A DNA stretch of 64,000 bases from Marinobacter sp. F3R11 (lineage in GTDB: Bacteria; Pseudomonadota; Gammaproteobacteria; Pseudomonadales; Oleiphilaceae). The notes beneath the pieces are model-generated. The model was not told the origin of the DNA. It was given only the letters and a program-made list of their open reading frames with translations, and did not search any database. The translations under genes and the position numbers were made by a program. Positions 30,214-38,870 of the stretch are shown here, in pieces (the stretch's first letter is position 1; every line of letters starts with the position of its first letter). The DNA is taken from assembly GCF_003318275.1 (NCBI RefSeq), contig NZ_QOCH01000009.1, positions 1-64,000 on the forward strand, in the 5' to 3' direction.

Positions 30214-30720
30214 AATCACCCTCTCCTGCCAGCTGAAATCTATCGGCCACAGCTTCTGGTCTGCGTGGTAAGCCTGCCAGAGCTCAAGATAACTCTTCCG
30301 GCATACCGGGTGCTTCACAGCGGGAGCGATATCCGCCAGAGGGCGCAGCACAAAAGCATTCTTGAGAATCTCGCCTCTGGGTAGTTCCACACCGTCCATC
30401 TGACCCACAGCTTCACCGTATGTCAGAATATCCAGGTCCAGGGTTCTTGCGCTGAATTTAGGGGCATCACGGAGCCGGCCATTTTCCGCTTCCAGCTGCT
30501 TGAAACGTCGTGAAAGCGCACCTACAGAGAGATTGGTTCTGATACCCACAACCAGGTTCAGAAACGGAGAACCATCAAATCCCACGGCTTCACTTTCATA
30601 GACAGGGGAGATCTCAAGTTTATCAAACCAGCTCGCCAGAGCATCCAGCGCTGCACGCACGTATCGCTCCCTGTCAACATTACTGCCAATACTGATATAG
30701 ACAGGAACCTGATCAACCAT
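30199..30720 (-). CDS. folK2: Second HPPK-type pyrophosphokinase (FolK paralogue)
   Basis: A 173-residue HPPK from ATG 30720. It has the pattern SIGSNVDRERYVRAAL at the N-terminus, the metal-binding ARTLDLDILTYG, and LPRGEILKNAFVLRPL. It is longer at the C-terminus and clearly diverged from the first FolK. It overlaps folB by 8 bp, so the two folate genes are coupled. Whether it duplicates the FolK reaction or uses a modified pterin is not known. Catalytic aspartates (DLD) are retained, so I expect activity. Confidence 0.88.
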   Translation of the reverse strand: MVDQVPVYISIGSNVDRERYVRAALDALASWFDKLEISPVYESEAVGFDGSPFLNLVVGIRTNLSVGALSRRFKQLEAENGRLRDAPKFSARTLDLDILTYGEAVGQMDGVELPRGEILKNAFVLRPLADIAPAVKHPVCRKSYLELWQAYHADQKLWPIDFSWQERVISTAV

Positions 30721-31117
30721 TACCGAGCTCTCCTTTCCTGACAGACCTTTCAATACAGACCCCGACAGAACGGGCCGCTGGCACAGCTCCGGGCTTGCGC
30801 AACGTCAACCGAAGCCAGCCAACGCCAAAATCCTGCAATATAACGCCCGCCAGGACCTCTGCACCATGCTCCAGCAGTTGTGGCTTAAGCTCTTTCAGGC
30901 ACGACTCTACCCGCGCACTCACAGCTGCATAATCAAGAGCATCCGATACATCGTCAGACATTCCGGGGATACGGTTATCCCAGGCCATTTCAAGATCCAC
31001 CACCAGTGCCTGGGTTACATCGCGCTCCCAGTCATATACACCCACTACGGTTTCTACAACCAGGCCTTCGATCAATACGCTATCTGCCAAGAGGGGGCTC
31101 CCGGGACTATCCCACAT
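30713..31117 (-). CDS. folB: Dihydroneopterin aldolase
   Basis: Folate pathway enzyme releasing glycolaldehyde from dihydroneopterin, just before the HPPK step. From ATG 31117 it has 134 residues with the core DSVLIEGLVVETVVGVYDWER-type start, described here by its VVGVYDWE segment, LDYAAV, and the conserved LRKPGAVPAARSVGV. Longer reading of the frame to 31375 is not supported because the family begins at this point. It is divergent from plsY and coupled to the second HPPK gene. Confidence 0.92.
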   Translation of the reverse strand: MWDSPGSPLLADSVLIEGLVVETVVGVYDWERDVTQALVVDLEMAWDNRIPGMSDDVSDALDYAAVSARVESCLKELKPQLLEHGAEVLAGVILQDFGVGWLRLTLRKPGAVPAARSVGVCIERSVRKGELGNG

Positions 31118-31233
31118 ACTGCTGATTGAATAACACACAGACTGCGGATACTGTAACCACACTGGCCTGCAAATTGAGGGCCGGCATTTTCGCACATAAT
31201 ACCCTGATACGTCTTTGTCTCTGAGCTCGCAAA

Positions 31234-31824
31234 ATGGCCCTGAGTGACCCGATAACAACTGTTGCACTATGCACCGCCGCCTATCTGGCCGGTTCGGTGC
31301 TGTTTGCACTTCCGGTCTGCCGCTTGTGGGGGCTTCCGGACCCCAGGGCTCAGGGCTCAGGCAATCCAGGTGCAACCAACGTCTACCGGGCTGGCGGCTG
31401 GCTGCCCGCTCTCGTCACCCTGGCCCTGGATGCTGCCAAAGGCTGGCTGCCCGTCTGGCTCGCACATCACGCGGGGTTATCCACTCTGGTTCAAGCGATG
31501 GTCGCACTCTTCGCTGTTACCGGGCACATGATCCCGGCATTCTATCGCTTCAAAGGAGGCAAAGGCGTTGCAACAGCCCTGGGCGCCGGCCTTGCTCTCG
31601 CACCGGTCACAACACTTGCAATGGCGGCCCTGTGGTTACTGGTTCTTTGGCGCTGGAAGATCTCGGCACTGGCATCGGTGATCGCCATCATCAGCGGGCC
31701 GGTTATCAGCGCATTTATTGAGCCGGAAAACCTGCCCATGTTTGGCCTCCTGGCCATCCTGATCGTCGTGCGTCATCGCAACAATCTGATCCGCCTCGCC
31801 CAGGGGCGGGAAATCCGCCTCTAG
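31234..31824 (+). CDS. plsY: Glycerol-3-phosphate acyltransferase PlsY
   Basis: Inner-membrane enzyme that uses acyl-phosphate to make lysophosphatidate. The 196-residue protein has five hydrophobic segments and the three family motifs: GSGNPGATNVYRAGG, the GHMIPAFYRFKGGKGVAT block and the C-terminal LIVVRHRNNLIRL. The folB-plsY-tsaD order is the one seen in many gammaproteobacteria near rpsU. Confidence 0.96.
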   Translation: MALSDPITTVALCTAAYLAGSVLFALPVCRLWGLPDPRAQGSGNPGATNVYRAGGWLPALVTLALDAAKGWLPVWLAHHAGLSTLVQAMVALFAVTGHMIPAFYRFKGGKGVATALGAGLALAPVTTLAMAALWLLVLWRWKISALASVIAIISGPVISAFIEPENLPMFGLLAILIVVRHRNNLIRLAQGREIRL

Positions 31825-31838
31825 TGCGTGCCTCCGGT

Positions 31839-32897
31839 TCAATCCACAAGCCCCGTCAGCCGGACCTCTCCCAGAGACGGCAGTTTGTTCATGGGCCACC
31901 TGGGCACAGCCACAATCCGTTCACCGTCACATTGACCTGCCTTCATACGCTGGGCTCCAGCATAAGCAATCATCGCCCCATTATCGGTACAAAACTCAGG
32001 ACGGGCATAAAAAACCTGAGCACGCAGTTTTTCAGCCATTTTCTCAAGGCCGGCCCGCAGCCTCTTATTGGCACTCACCCCTCCGGCAATAACCAGGCGA
32101 TCACAACCCGCCTGCTCAAGCGCACGCCGGCACTTAATTACCAGGGTATCCACTGCAGCCGTTTCAAACTCCAGGGCAATATCAGCACGCACCTGATCCG
32201 TGAGCCCCTCCGCTGACTTTTTCTCCGCATTAACGGTATTGAGCGTAAAGGTCTTCAGCCCGCTGAAGCTGAAATCAAGGCCCGGCCGGTCTGTCATCGG
32301 CCGGGGAAACCGGTATCGGCCCGGAACACCCTTTTCAGCCAGAGCAGCTACCCGAGGGCCGCCCGGATAGTCCAGCCCCAGCATTTTCGCGGTTTTGTCG
32401 AAAGCCTCACCGGCAGCATCATCCACCGACTCGCCAAGCATTTCGTATTCCCCGATGCCATCCACTCGCACCAGCTGCGTATGACCGCCAGAAACCAGCA
32501 GAGCCACAAACGGGAATGCCGGCGGATTGTCTTCTAACATGGGCGCCAACAGATGGCCTTCCATGTGATGCACGCCAAGCACCGGTATGCCAAGAGCAAA
32601 ACCAAGGGCGTGGGCAACAGACCCGCCCACCATAAGAGCCCCGATCAGTCCGGGCCCCGCTGTGTAAGCAATGCCTTCAATGTCCTTGCGCGTCCGGCCA
32701 GCATCGGAGAGCACCTGATCACACAAGGGCAGCAGTTTGCGAACATGATCACGGGATGCAAGCTCTGGCACTACGCCGCCATAATCGGCGTGCATATCAA
32801 CCTGGCTGAACAATGCGTGGCTTAGCAGCCCCTCATCAGTGTCAAACAAGGCAACGCCAGTTTCGTCACAAGACGTTTCAATACCCAGAATCAGCAT
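31839..32897 (-). CDS. tsaD: tRNA N6-adenosine threonylcarbamoyltransferase
   Basis: Catalytic subunit for the t6A modification of tRNAs reading ANN codons. Starting at ATG 32897 it has 352 residues, beginning [12 protein letters not shown]. The metal-binding histidines are in [11 protein letters not shown], followed by VSGGHTQLV and the nucleotide-binding [13 protein letters not shown]. The gene is divergent from rpsU, the standard gammaproteobacterial arrangement. Confidence 0.97.
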   Translation of the reverse strand: MLILGIETSCDETGVALFDTDEGLLSHALFSQVDMHADYGGVVPELASRDHVRKLLPLCDQVLSDAGRTRKDIEGIAYTAGPGLIGALMVGGSVAHALGFALGIPVLGVHHMEGHLLAPMLEDNPPAFPFVALLVSGGHTQLVRVDGIGEYEMLGESVDDAAGEAFDKTAKMLGLDYPGGPRVAALAEKGVPGRYRFPRPMTDRPGLDFSFSGLKTFTLNTVNAEKKSAEGLTDQVRADIALEFETAAVDTLVIKCRRALEQAGCDRLVIAGGVSANKRLRAGLEKMAEKLRAQVFYARPEFCTDNGAMIAYAGAQRMKAGQCDGERIVAVPRWPMNKLPSLGEVRLTGLVD

Positions 32898-32988
32898 ATA
32901 ACCTGGCCACATCGGTTGGTATAAATGGATAAGCGGCCCACATTTTAGCAGAAACCCGAAACTCACTGGCAGTTTCATCGAACAAACA

Positions 32989-33018
32989 TTGACCTCGCCA
33001 CGATCCAGGCGCTATCAT
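32989..33018 (+). promoter_or_regulatory. Sigma-70 promoter of rpsU-dnaG-rpoD
   Basis: TTGACC (32989-32994) and TATCAT (33013-33018) are 18 bp apart, about 120 bp upstream of the rpsU start, the expected position for the main promoter of the macromolecular synthesis operon. Confidence 0.65.
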
Positions 33019-33136
33019 TGCCGCCCTAAATTACGAACTGGTCGAGTTTTAGCCAATCGGACCAGGGTAGAGCCAGTCTGGCAATGCCGGACGCGCATAA
33101 AATTGAAACCGAATCTATCAGGTAGGTGATTGTCGA

Positions 33137-33352
33137 ATGCCAGCTGTTAAAGTGAAAGAGAACGAACCGTTTGACGTAGCACTGCGTCGCTTCAAGCGTT
33201 CCTGCGAAAAAGCGGGTGTACTCTCTGAAGTGCGTCGTCGCGAGCACTATGAGAAGCCGACTTCTGTTCGCAAGCGCAAAGCAGCCGCAGCCGTTAAGCG
33301 TCATCTCAAGAAGCTTCAGCGGGAACAGCGCAAGTTCGAGCGTCTGTACTGA
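33137..33352 (+). CDS. rpsU: 30S ribosomal protein S21
   Basis: Small basic ribosomal protein (71 residues) that helps mRNA binding on the 30S subunit. The sequence begins [20 protein letters not shown] and ends in the basic [15 protein letters not shown], a near-perfect match to the gammaproteobacterial S21. It is the first gene of the rpsU-dnaG-rpoD operon and is separated from dnaG by a hairpin terminator. Confidence 0.98.
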   Translation: MPAVKVKENEPFDVALRRFKRSCEKAGVLSEVRRREHYEKPTSVRKRKAAAAVKRHLKKLQREQRKFERLY

Positions 33353-33422
33353 GTCCCAGCAGACGCCGCTTGACTGCAAAGCACTGATTGCCTGTACAGC
33401 CACAGGCTGCACAGAGCGACCA

Positions 33423-33462
33423 AAAAATGCCGCCGGGGCCTGGCTTCGGCGGCATTTTTGGC
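33423..33462 (+). terminator. Attenuating terminator between rpsU and dnaG
   Basis: AAAAATGCCGCCG (33423-33435) pairs perfectly with CGGCGGCATTTTT (33447-33459) around an 11-nt loop, ending in a T-run. The same position holds a known terminator in the E. coli operon, which lowers dnaG and rpoD expression relative to rpsU. Confidence 0.9.
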
Positions 33463-33502
33463 TATTGGCCCAAGTATGCAACGGGTCTGATGTGGAGCCT
33501 CT

Positions 33503-35230
33503 ATGAGCGGACTGATCCCCCAACGCTTTGTTGAAGACCTGCTCGACCGGGTAGATCTGGCAGAGCTGATCGGCTCGCGCATTACCCTGAAAAAGGCCGG
33601 AGGCAGTTATAAAGCCTGCTGCCCTTTTCACGATGAGAAAACACCGTCGTTCAATGTAAGGCCAGACAAAGGCTTCTATCATTGCTTTGGCTGCGGAGCT
33701 CATGGTGACGCAATCAGCTTCGTACGTGAGTTTGACGGTTTGGGCTTTACCGATGCCGTAGAAGAACTGGCACGCAGAGCCGGGCTGGAAGTGCCGTACG
33801 ACCAGGTTGCCAGACAGGAAATTCAGCAGGCTCGAACGCTGACAGATGCACTGGATTTTGCCAGTCGTTTTTATCAGTCATCGCTGAATAGCCAGCAAGG
33901 CACCTTTGCCCGAGACTACCTGAAACAACGCGGGCTGGATGACGACATTATCCGACAGTATCAGGTGGGGTATGCACCGGCAGCCGGCACGGCACTGTTT
34001 GACGCCGCCAGCAAGGACCTTCAGGGACCGCTGATTGAAACCGGCGCAGTCTCTGACAAATATGGCAAGCCACGGGATTTTTTCCGCAACCGGATCATGT
34101 TTCCGATCCGGAACAGCCGGGGTAAAACCATCGCTTTCGGCGGGCGGACGCTCGGCGAAGACAAGGCAAAGTACATTAACTCCCCGGAGTCAGATGTATT
34201 TCATAAAAGCCGCCAGATATATGGCCTGTTTGAAGCAAAACAGGCACTGAAGCAGCTCGACAAGTTGCTTGTGGTAGAAGGCTATATGGATGTGATTGCC
34301 CTGGCCCAGCACGGCATTCATTACGCCGTTGCGACCCTTGGCACAGCAACGAACCAGGATAGCCTGACCGCCCTGCTGAAACAGGCAAGGCACATAGTGT
34401 TCTGTTTTGATGGCGACCAGGCTGGCTTCCGAGCTGCTGACAAGGCCATGGATAACGCCCTTGAACTTATGGCCGACGGACTGCACCTGCAGTTTTTGAT
34501 GCTTCCTGAAGGTGAAGACCCGGACACACTGGTGCGCAAGGAAGGTGCCGAGGCGTTTCAGAAACGCATTGACGGCGCCACGCCACTGTCCAGGTATCTG
34601 TTTGATCGCCAGAGCGAGGGGCTGGATCTGCAACTGCCGGAAAACCGCGGCGAGCTCAGAGCCAGAACCGAGCCTCTGCTGAACAAAATGCCCAGATGCA
34701 CCCTCCGGGATGCGATGTGGCATGAAATGTTACGTTTGTGCGGCGGCCGTAACCAGTGGCAAAACCGCCAACCCCAGCAATGGGGCAACTGGAAGGGTGG
34801 ACGGAAAGATCGCGTTACCGAAGAGCGTATCGACGTAAAACTGAGCAAAGACAGCATTCTGTGCCTGGCGCTGCTGGAGGCACCGGACATTGCGAGCGAA
34901 GTCACTGAACTGGCCCGGCAGTCGCGCCAGTATAATCAAGCCCGGAACTTTGCGGGTTTTATTCTGGAACATGAAATCCGGAATCGGAAAACACTGATAG
35001 CAAGACTCGCCCTGGACAACCAGGCGCGTGAGCGGTTCTACCATCTGTTTGACGGCATAGAGCACATCCCTGCACGGGAAAGCACTCTGGCCGCAGCACG
35101 AGAGATACTGAACCCGAATGAAGAAGCATCAAGGCAGCAAAAGCTGGCCACGCTGTTGCGCAATTTTGCAAACCTTACAGCCGAGGAACGGCAAGAACTC
35201 CGAGAGCTGAGCGGGGGAACTCCCGAGTAA
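33503..35230 (+). CDS. dnaG: DNA primase
   Basis: Makes RNA primers at the replication fork. The 575-residue protein has the CHC2 zinc-binding domain with C40, H43, C61 and C64, the RNA polymerase domain, the TOPRIM core VVEGYMDVIAL with CFDGDQAGFRAADKA, and a helicase-binding C-terminus. Length is close to E. coli DnaG (581). It lies between rpsU and rpoD, and its 3' flank carries a heat-shock-type promoter for rpoD. Confidence 0.96.
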   Translation: MSGLIPQRFVEDLLDRVDLAELIGSRITLKKAGGSYKACCPFHDEKTPSFNVRPDKGFYHCFGCGAHGDAISFVREFDGLGFTDAVEELARRAGLEVPYDQVARQEIQQARTLTDALDFASRFYQSSLNSQQGTFARDYLKQRGLDDDIIRQYQVGYAPAAGTALFDAASKDLQGPLIETGAVSDKYGKPRDFFRNRIMFPIRNSRGKTIAFGGRTLGEDKAKYINSPESDVFHKSRQIYGLFEAKQALKQLDKLLVVEGYMDVIALAQHGIHYAVATLGTATNQDSLTALLKQARHIVFCFDGDQAGFRAADKAMDNALELMADGLHLQFLMLPEGEDPDTLVRKEGAEAFQKRIDGATPLSRYLFDRQSEGLDLQLPENRGELRARTEPLLNKMPRCTLRDAMWHEMLRLCGGRNQWQNRQPQQWGNWKGGRKDRVTEERIDVKLSKDSILCLALLEAPDIASEVTELARQSRQYNQARNFAGFILEHEIRNRKTLIARLALDNQARERFYHLFDGIEHIPARESTLAAAREILNPNEEASRQQKLATLLRNFANLTAEERQELRELSGGTPE

Positions 35231-35235
35231 CAGCA

Positions 35236-35265
35236 CTTGAAACTTTGCGCACTGATCACCATCTA
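35236..35265 (+). promoter_or_regulatory. RpoH (sigma-32)-type promoter upstream of rpoD
   Basis: CTTGAAA (35236-35242), then a 14-nt spacer, then CACCATCTA (35257-35265) closely matches the heat-shock consensus CTTGAAA-N11-16-CCCCATNTA. It lies about 85 bp before the rpoD start. E. coli rpoD also has a heat-shock promoter, though inside dnaG. Confidence 0.65.
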
Positions 35266-35297
35266 ACCATTCGGTGGCAGAGCATTAGAGCGACAGC

Positions 35298-35303
35298 TAT
35301 AAT
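35298..35303 (+). promoter_or_regulatory. Candidate sigma-70 -10 element for rpoD
   Basis: A perfect TATAAT, 46 bp before the rpoD ATG, with only a weak TGGCAG at the -35 position. It is flanked by the small inverted repeat ACAGC/GCTGT. Confidence 0.45.
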
Positions 35304-35348
35304 GGCTGTTTCATTTTATCTTTATTTAAGCGAGTTCACAGGGTGTCT

Positions 35349-37190
35349 ATGTCAGGCAATTCGCAGAAATCACGTTTGAAAGACCTCATCGCACGAGGCA
35401 AGGAACAAGGCTACCTGACTTACGCCGAGGTAAACGACCACCTCCCGGAAGACATTGCCGATCCGGATCAGGTCGAAGATATCATTCGCATGATCAACGA
35501 CATGGGCATTCAGGTATCTGAAGTAGCGCCTGATGCCGACACTCTGCTGATGACCGATGGCGACTCCACCGCCGACGAAGCCGCTGCGGCAGAAGCAGCA
35601 GCCGCTCTCGCCGCGGTAGAATCCGACGCTGGCCGCACCACCGACCCGGTGCGTATGTATATGCGTGAAATGGGTACCGTGGAGCTGCTGACCCGGGAAG
35701 GCGAAATTGTCATCGCCAAGCGTATCGAAGAAGGCATTCGCGATGTTATGGCGGCCGTTGCCCATTTCCCCGGCACCGCTGGCACTGTTATCCAGGCCTA
35801 TGACCGAATCATCGAGAACGAAGGTCGCATCAGCGATATAGTAACCGGCTTCCTGGATCCGGATGGTGCTGAGCCATTCATGCCAGAAGAGCCAGCAAAG
35901 CCCGAAGCAGCCAGCGACGAATCTGATGACGACGATTCCGAAGGCGAAGAGGAAGAAACCGAAAGCGGACCGGATCCCGAAGAAACCCGTTTGCGTTTCG
36001 AGCTTCTCAGGGAAAAACTGGCAACCGCTGAAACCCTGCTTGCGAAACTCGGTCGTGCAGATAAAAAAACCCAGGCAGCACTTAATGAGCTGGGACAGGT
36101 TTTTGCACCATTCAAACTTGGCAACAAAGCATTTGATGAGCTAGTCAACGTGGTGCGTTCCACTAACGACCTCGTGCGCCAGAATGAACGTGCAATACTC
36201 CAGATTTGCGTCCGCGACTGTAAAATGCCACGCAAGGATTTCATCAAATCCTTCCCTGGCAATGAAGCAAATCCGGAATGGGCCGAGAAAATCAGCAAGA
36301 GCAAAAAGCCCTACGCCGCGGCGATAGGCGAACGCATTGATGAAATAGTCCGGCTACAGAAACGCATTCAGAATGTGCAGACTGAAGTAGATCTGGATGT
36401 TGTCGATATCAAGGAAATCAACCGCCGCGTTTCTATCGGCGAGGCACGAGCTCGTCGCGCCAAGAAAGAGATGGTCGAGGCCAACCTGCGCCTGGTTATC
36501 TCAATCGCCAAGAAATACACCAACCGCGGGCTGCAGTTCCTGGATCTGATCCAGGAAGGCAACATCGGCCTGATGAAAGCCGTAGACAAATTTGAATACC
36601 GGCGCGGTTATAAGTTCTCGACTTATGCTACCTGGTGGATTCGACAGGCCATAACCCGCTCTATTGCGGACCAGGCTCGCACCATTCGTATTCCGGTGCA
36701 CATGATTGAAACCATCAACAAGCTCAACCGTATCTCTCGCCAGATGCTTCAGGAAATGGGCCGTGAGCCCACACCGGAAGAGCTGGGTGAGCGTATGGAA
36801 ATGCCGGAAGACAAGATCCGCAAGGTCCTGAAAATCGCCAAGGAGCCCATTTCCATGGAAACTCCGATCGGCGACGATGAAGACAGCCATCTGGGTGATT
36901 TCATTGAGGACATCCAGGCCCTGTCGCCGGTGGACTCAGCCACTGCAGAAGGCCTGCGGGAAGCCACACGCTCTGTCCTTGCCGGTCTCACAGCCCGTGA
37001 GTCCAAGGTACTGCGCATGCGCTTCGGTATCGAAATGAACACGGATCACACCCTTGAAGAAGTGGGCAAACAGTTCGACGTAACCCGCGAACGGATCCGT
37101 CAGATCGAAGCCAAGGCTCTGCGTAAACTGCGTCACCCTTCCCGCTCCGACCACCTGCGAGGCTTTATTGACGATCAGGGCAACGGATAA
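35349..37190 (+). CDS. rpoD: RNA polymerase sigma factor RpoD (sigma-70)
   Basis: Primary sigma factor. From ATG 35349 it has 613 residues (a GTG 6 bp upstream could add two). Region 1.1 occupies the N-terminus, followed by an acidic non-conserved region (about 185-210, rich in D and E) and the canonical regions 2 ([23 protein letters not shown] in part, and [15 protein letters not shown]), 3 and 4 (helix-turn-helix [20 protein letters not shown]). Preceded by both a heat-shock-type promoter and a TATAAT box, so it can be expressed apart from dnaG. Confidence 0.98.
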   Translation: MSGNSQKSRLKDLIARGKEQGYLTYAEVNDHLPEDIADPDQVEDIIRMINDMGIQVSEVAPDADTLLMTDGDSTADEAAAAEAAAALAAVESDAGRTTDPVRMYMREMGTVELLTREGEIVIAKRIEEGIRDVMAAVAHFPGTAGTVIQAYDRIIENEGRISDIVTGFLDPDGAEPFMPEEPAKPEAASDESDDDDSEGEEEETESGPDPEETRLRFELLREKLATAETLLAKLGRADKKTQAALNELGQVFAPFKLGNKAFDELVNVVRSTNDLVRQNERAILQICVRDCKMPRKDFIKSFPGNEANPEWAEKISKSKKPYAAAIGERIDEIVRLQKRIQNVQTEVDLDVVDIKEINRRVSIGEARARRAKKEMVEANLRLVISIAKKYTNRGLQFLDLIQEGNIGLMKAVDKFEYRRGYKFSTYATWWIRQAITRSIADQARTIRIPVHMIETINKLNRISRQMLQEMGREPTPEELGERMEMPEDKIRKVLKIAKEPISMETPIGDDEDSHLGDFIEDIQALSPVDSATAEGLREATRSVLAGLTARESKVLRMRFGIEMNTDHTLEEVGKQFDVTRERIRQIEAKALRKLRHPSRSDHLRGFIDDQGNG

Positions 37191-37203
37191 GCTTCACAAC
37201 AGT

Positions 37204-37248
37204 AGCGGGCGCCGCCACTCCCCGGTATAATGGCGCCCGCTTTGTTTC
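37204..37248 (+). terminator. Terminator of the rpsU-dnaG-rpoD operon
   Basis: AGCGGGCGCC (37204-37213) and GGCGCCCGCT (37232-37241) form a perfect 10-bp GC-rich stem, followed by TTGTTT. It lies 14 bp after the rpoD stop. Confidence 0.85.
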
Positions 37249-37286
37249 CTCCACGGGAAACACATTCCTGACAGCGTTCGCTGAAC

Positions 37287-37363
37287 GGGCCTATAGCTCA
37301 GTTGGTTAGAGCAGAGGACTCATAATCCTTTGGTCCCTGGTTCGAGTCCAGGTGGGCCCACCA
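37287..37363 (+). tRNA. tRNA with CAU anticodon, probably tRNA-Ile2 (lysidine-modified)
   Basis: 77 nt including an encoded CCA. All four stems pair: acceptor GGGCCTA/TGGGCCC (T6-G67 wobble), D, anticodon GAGGA/TCCTT and T arm CCTGG/CCAGG. The anticodon is CAT. C4-G69 and C5-G68 in the acceptor stem agree with tRNA-Ile2, the substrate of TilS lysidine synthase, rather than elongator tRNA-Met, so it probably reads AUA. Automatic tools may call it Met. Its 3' end is the attachment site of the integrated element that follows. Confidence 0.9.
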
Positions 37364-37365
37364 TT
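37350..37365 (+). repeat. attL: 16-bp direct repeat in the tRNA 3' end
   Basis: AGGTGGGCCCACCATT covers the end of the T arm, the acceptor strand, the encoded CCA and two downstream bases. The identical copy is at 42668-42683. Bases outside the repeat differ between the two sites. The inner 12 bp, GGTGGGCCCACC, is a perfect palindrome. Confidence 0.9.
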
Positions 37366-37398
37366 TTTAATTCCGAAGACTTCCAAACATCCCGCCAG

Positions 37399-37418
37399 CC
37401 CGCTAAAACAGCGGGTTT
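37399..37418 (+). terminator. Hairpin downstream of the tRNA
   Basis: CCCGCT-AAAAC-AGCGGG followed by TTT, 36 bp after the tRNA. It lies inside the integrated element, so it may replace the terminator that originally followed the tRNA. Confidence 0.55.
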
Positions 37419-37475
37419 ATGCTCAAAGCATTACCTAGCAGTTCCGATACATACCCCTAGCATCCAGCTAAATTA

Positions 37476-37494
37476 GGGGGTACATTCGGGGGTA
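37476..37494 (+). repeat. Left arm-type integrase sites (GGGGGTA pair)
   Basis: Two GGGGGTA copies at 37476-37482 and 37488-37494, 12 bp start to start, in the 110 bp between attL and the integrase gene. Further inverted copies of the core (TACCCC) are scattered to either side. The same pair with the same 12-bp period occurs near attR, which fits arm-type binding sites of the integrase. Confidence 0.65.
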
Positions 37495-37540
37495 TCTGGG
37501 ATTTTGTCCCAAAACATACCCCCCAACCGGAGCTACCCCC

Positions 37541-38779
37541 ATGGCCCGCGCCACCAACAAGCTCACCAGCACCCAGATTAAAAGCTCCACCTTTGAGAAG
37601 TACGGCAAGCGCACCAAGCTGGCGGACGGTAGCGGGCTGTACTTGGATATTCAGAAGGCGGGCCGGTACTGGCGAATGAAATACCGCTATGCCGGAAAAG
37701 AAAAGCTCCTAGCCCTGGGGGTATATCCTGAGACCAGCCTGAAAGATGCCCGCACCGCCCGCGACGAGGCCCGCCAGCTACTGGCTAAAGATATTGACCC
37801 TTCAGCACACCGCCGCCAGTCCGAGACACAACGCCGGGGAGCCGCAGCTAACACCTTCAAAGCCGTGGCCCTGGAATGGCTAGAGCAGGTGCACAAGAAG
37901 AACGTAGGCGCGACGACCTACCCGAAGAACGTCCGCCGCCTCGAAATGTACGCATACCCCAAGCTAGGCCGCTTCCCCATTGGCGAGATAGAGCCGCCCG
38001 ATGTTTTGGGGGTATTGCGGGAGATTGAGAACCGGGGACACGTAGACAACGCCCACCGACTGAAAACACTAATCGGGCAGGTATTCCGGTATGCCGTAAG
38101 CACAGGCCGCGCCCAACGGGACGTTACCGCAGACCTCCGGGGCATATTACCCGCGCCAAACGTGAAGCATCACGCCGCCGTAGTCACACCCGACGAAATA
38201 GCCGAACTATTGAGAAAGGTAGACACCTATTGGGGAAGCCCTACGGTATGCCTGGCCCTGAAGCTATCGCCCTACCTGTTTTTGAGGCCCGGCAACCTAC
38301 GGCACATGCGCTGGGAGGAAATCGACTGGCAAGCCGCCACCTGGACAACCGAGACCACCAAAAACGGGGAGCCCCTTATAGTTCCCCTAGCCAGCCAAGC
38401 AATCACCCTGCTGAGGGAGCTGGAGGGCATTAACGGGCGCGATGAATGGGTATTCCCTAGTGGGCACGGCAAAGGCCGACCCATGAGTGAGAACGCCGTT
38501 ACCGGAGCCCTGAACCGTCTTGAACTGAAGGGCATTATGTCTGCCCATGGATTCCGGGCTATGGCCAAGACCGTGCTAACAGAGCGCCTTGGATTCCGAA
38601 CAGAAATTATAGAAATGCAAATGGCCCACCAAGTTCGTGACGTACACGGCAGAGCCTACAACCGGACAACGTGGCTACCAGAGCGAACGGCCATGATGCA
38701 GCAATGGGCCGATTACTTGGACAACCTGAAAGACCTACAAAGCAACGTGGTGGCCATAGGACAGACCGCCAGCAAATAA
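37541..38779 (+). CDS. int: Tyrosine recombinase, P4-type integrase
   Basis: Site-specific recombinase expected to insert and excise the element at the tRNA. The 412-residue protein has the N-terminal DUF4102 arm-binding domain (LADGSGLYLDIQKAG, residues 27-41), a core-binding domain and a catalytic domain with R249, H336-x-x-R339, H363 and the nucleophile Y373 in GRAYNRTTWL. All catalytic residues are present, so the enzyme looks functional. The start ATG follows a run of arm-type repeats. Orientation away from the tRNA with attL directly behind it is typical of this family. Confidence 0.96.
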   Translation: MARATNKLTSTQIKSSTFEKYGKRTKLADGSGLYLDIQKAGRYWRMKYRYAGKEKLLALGVYPETSLKDARTARDEARQLLAKDIDPSAHRRQSETQRRGAAANTFKAVALEWLEQVHKKNVGATTYPKNVRRLEMYAYPKLGRFPIGEIEPPDVLGVLREIENRGHVDNAHRLKTLIGQVFRYAVSTGRAQRDVTADLRGILPAPNVKHHAAVVTPDEIAELLRKVDTYWGSPTVCLALKLSPYLFLRPGNLRHMRWEEIDWQAATWTTETTKNGEPLIVPLASQAITLLRELEGINGRDEWVFPSGHGKGRPMSENAVTGALNRLELKGIMSAHGFRAMAKTVLTERLGFRTEIIEMQMAHQVRDVHGRAYNRTTWLPERTAMMQQWADYLDNLKDLQSNVVAIGQTASK

Positions 38780-38870
38780 CAATTTTGGCCGTGCCTAGCT
38801 CGACGGAGTGAAAAGCGGGAACCCTACCCGCCAGGCATGGCCTACCTGAATAGGGGCGCTGGGGGGCGCT

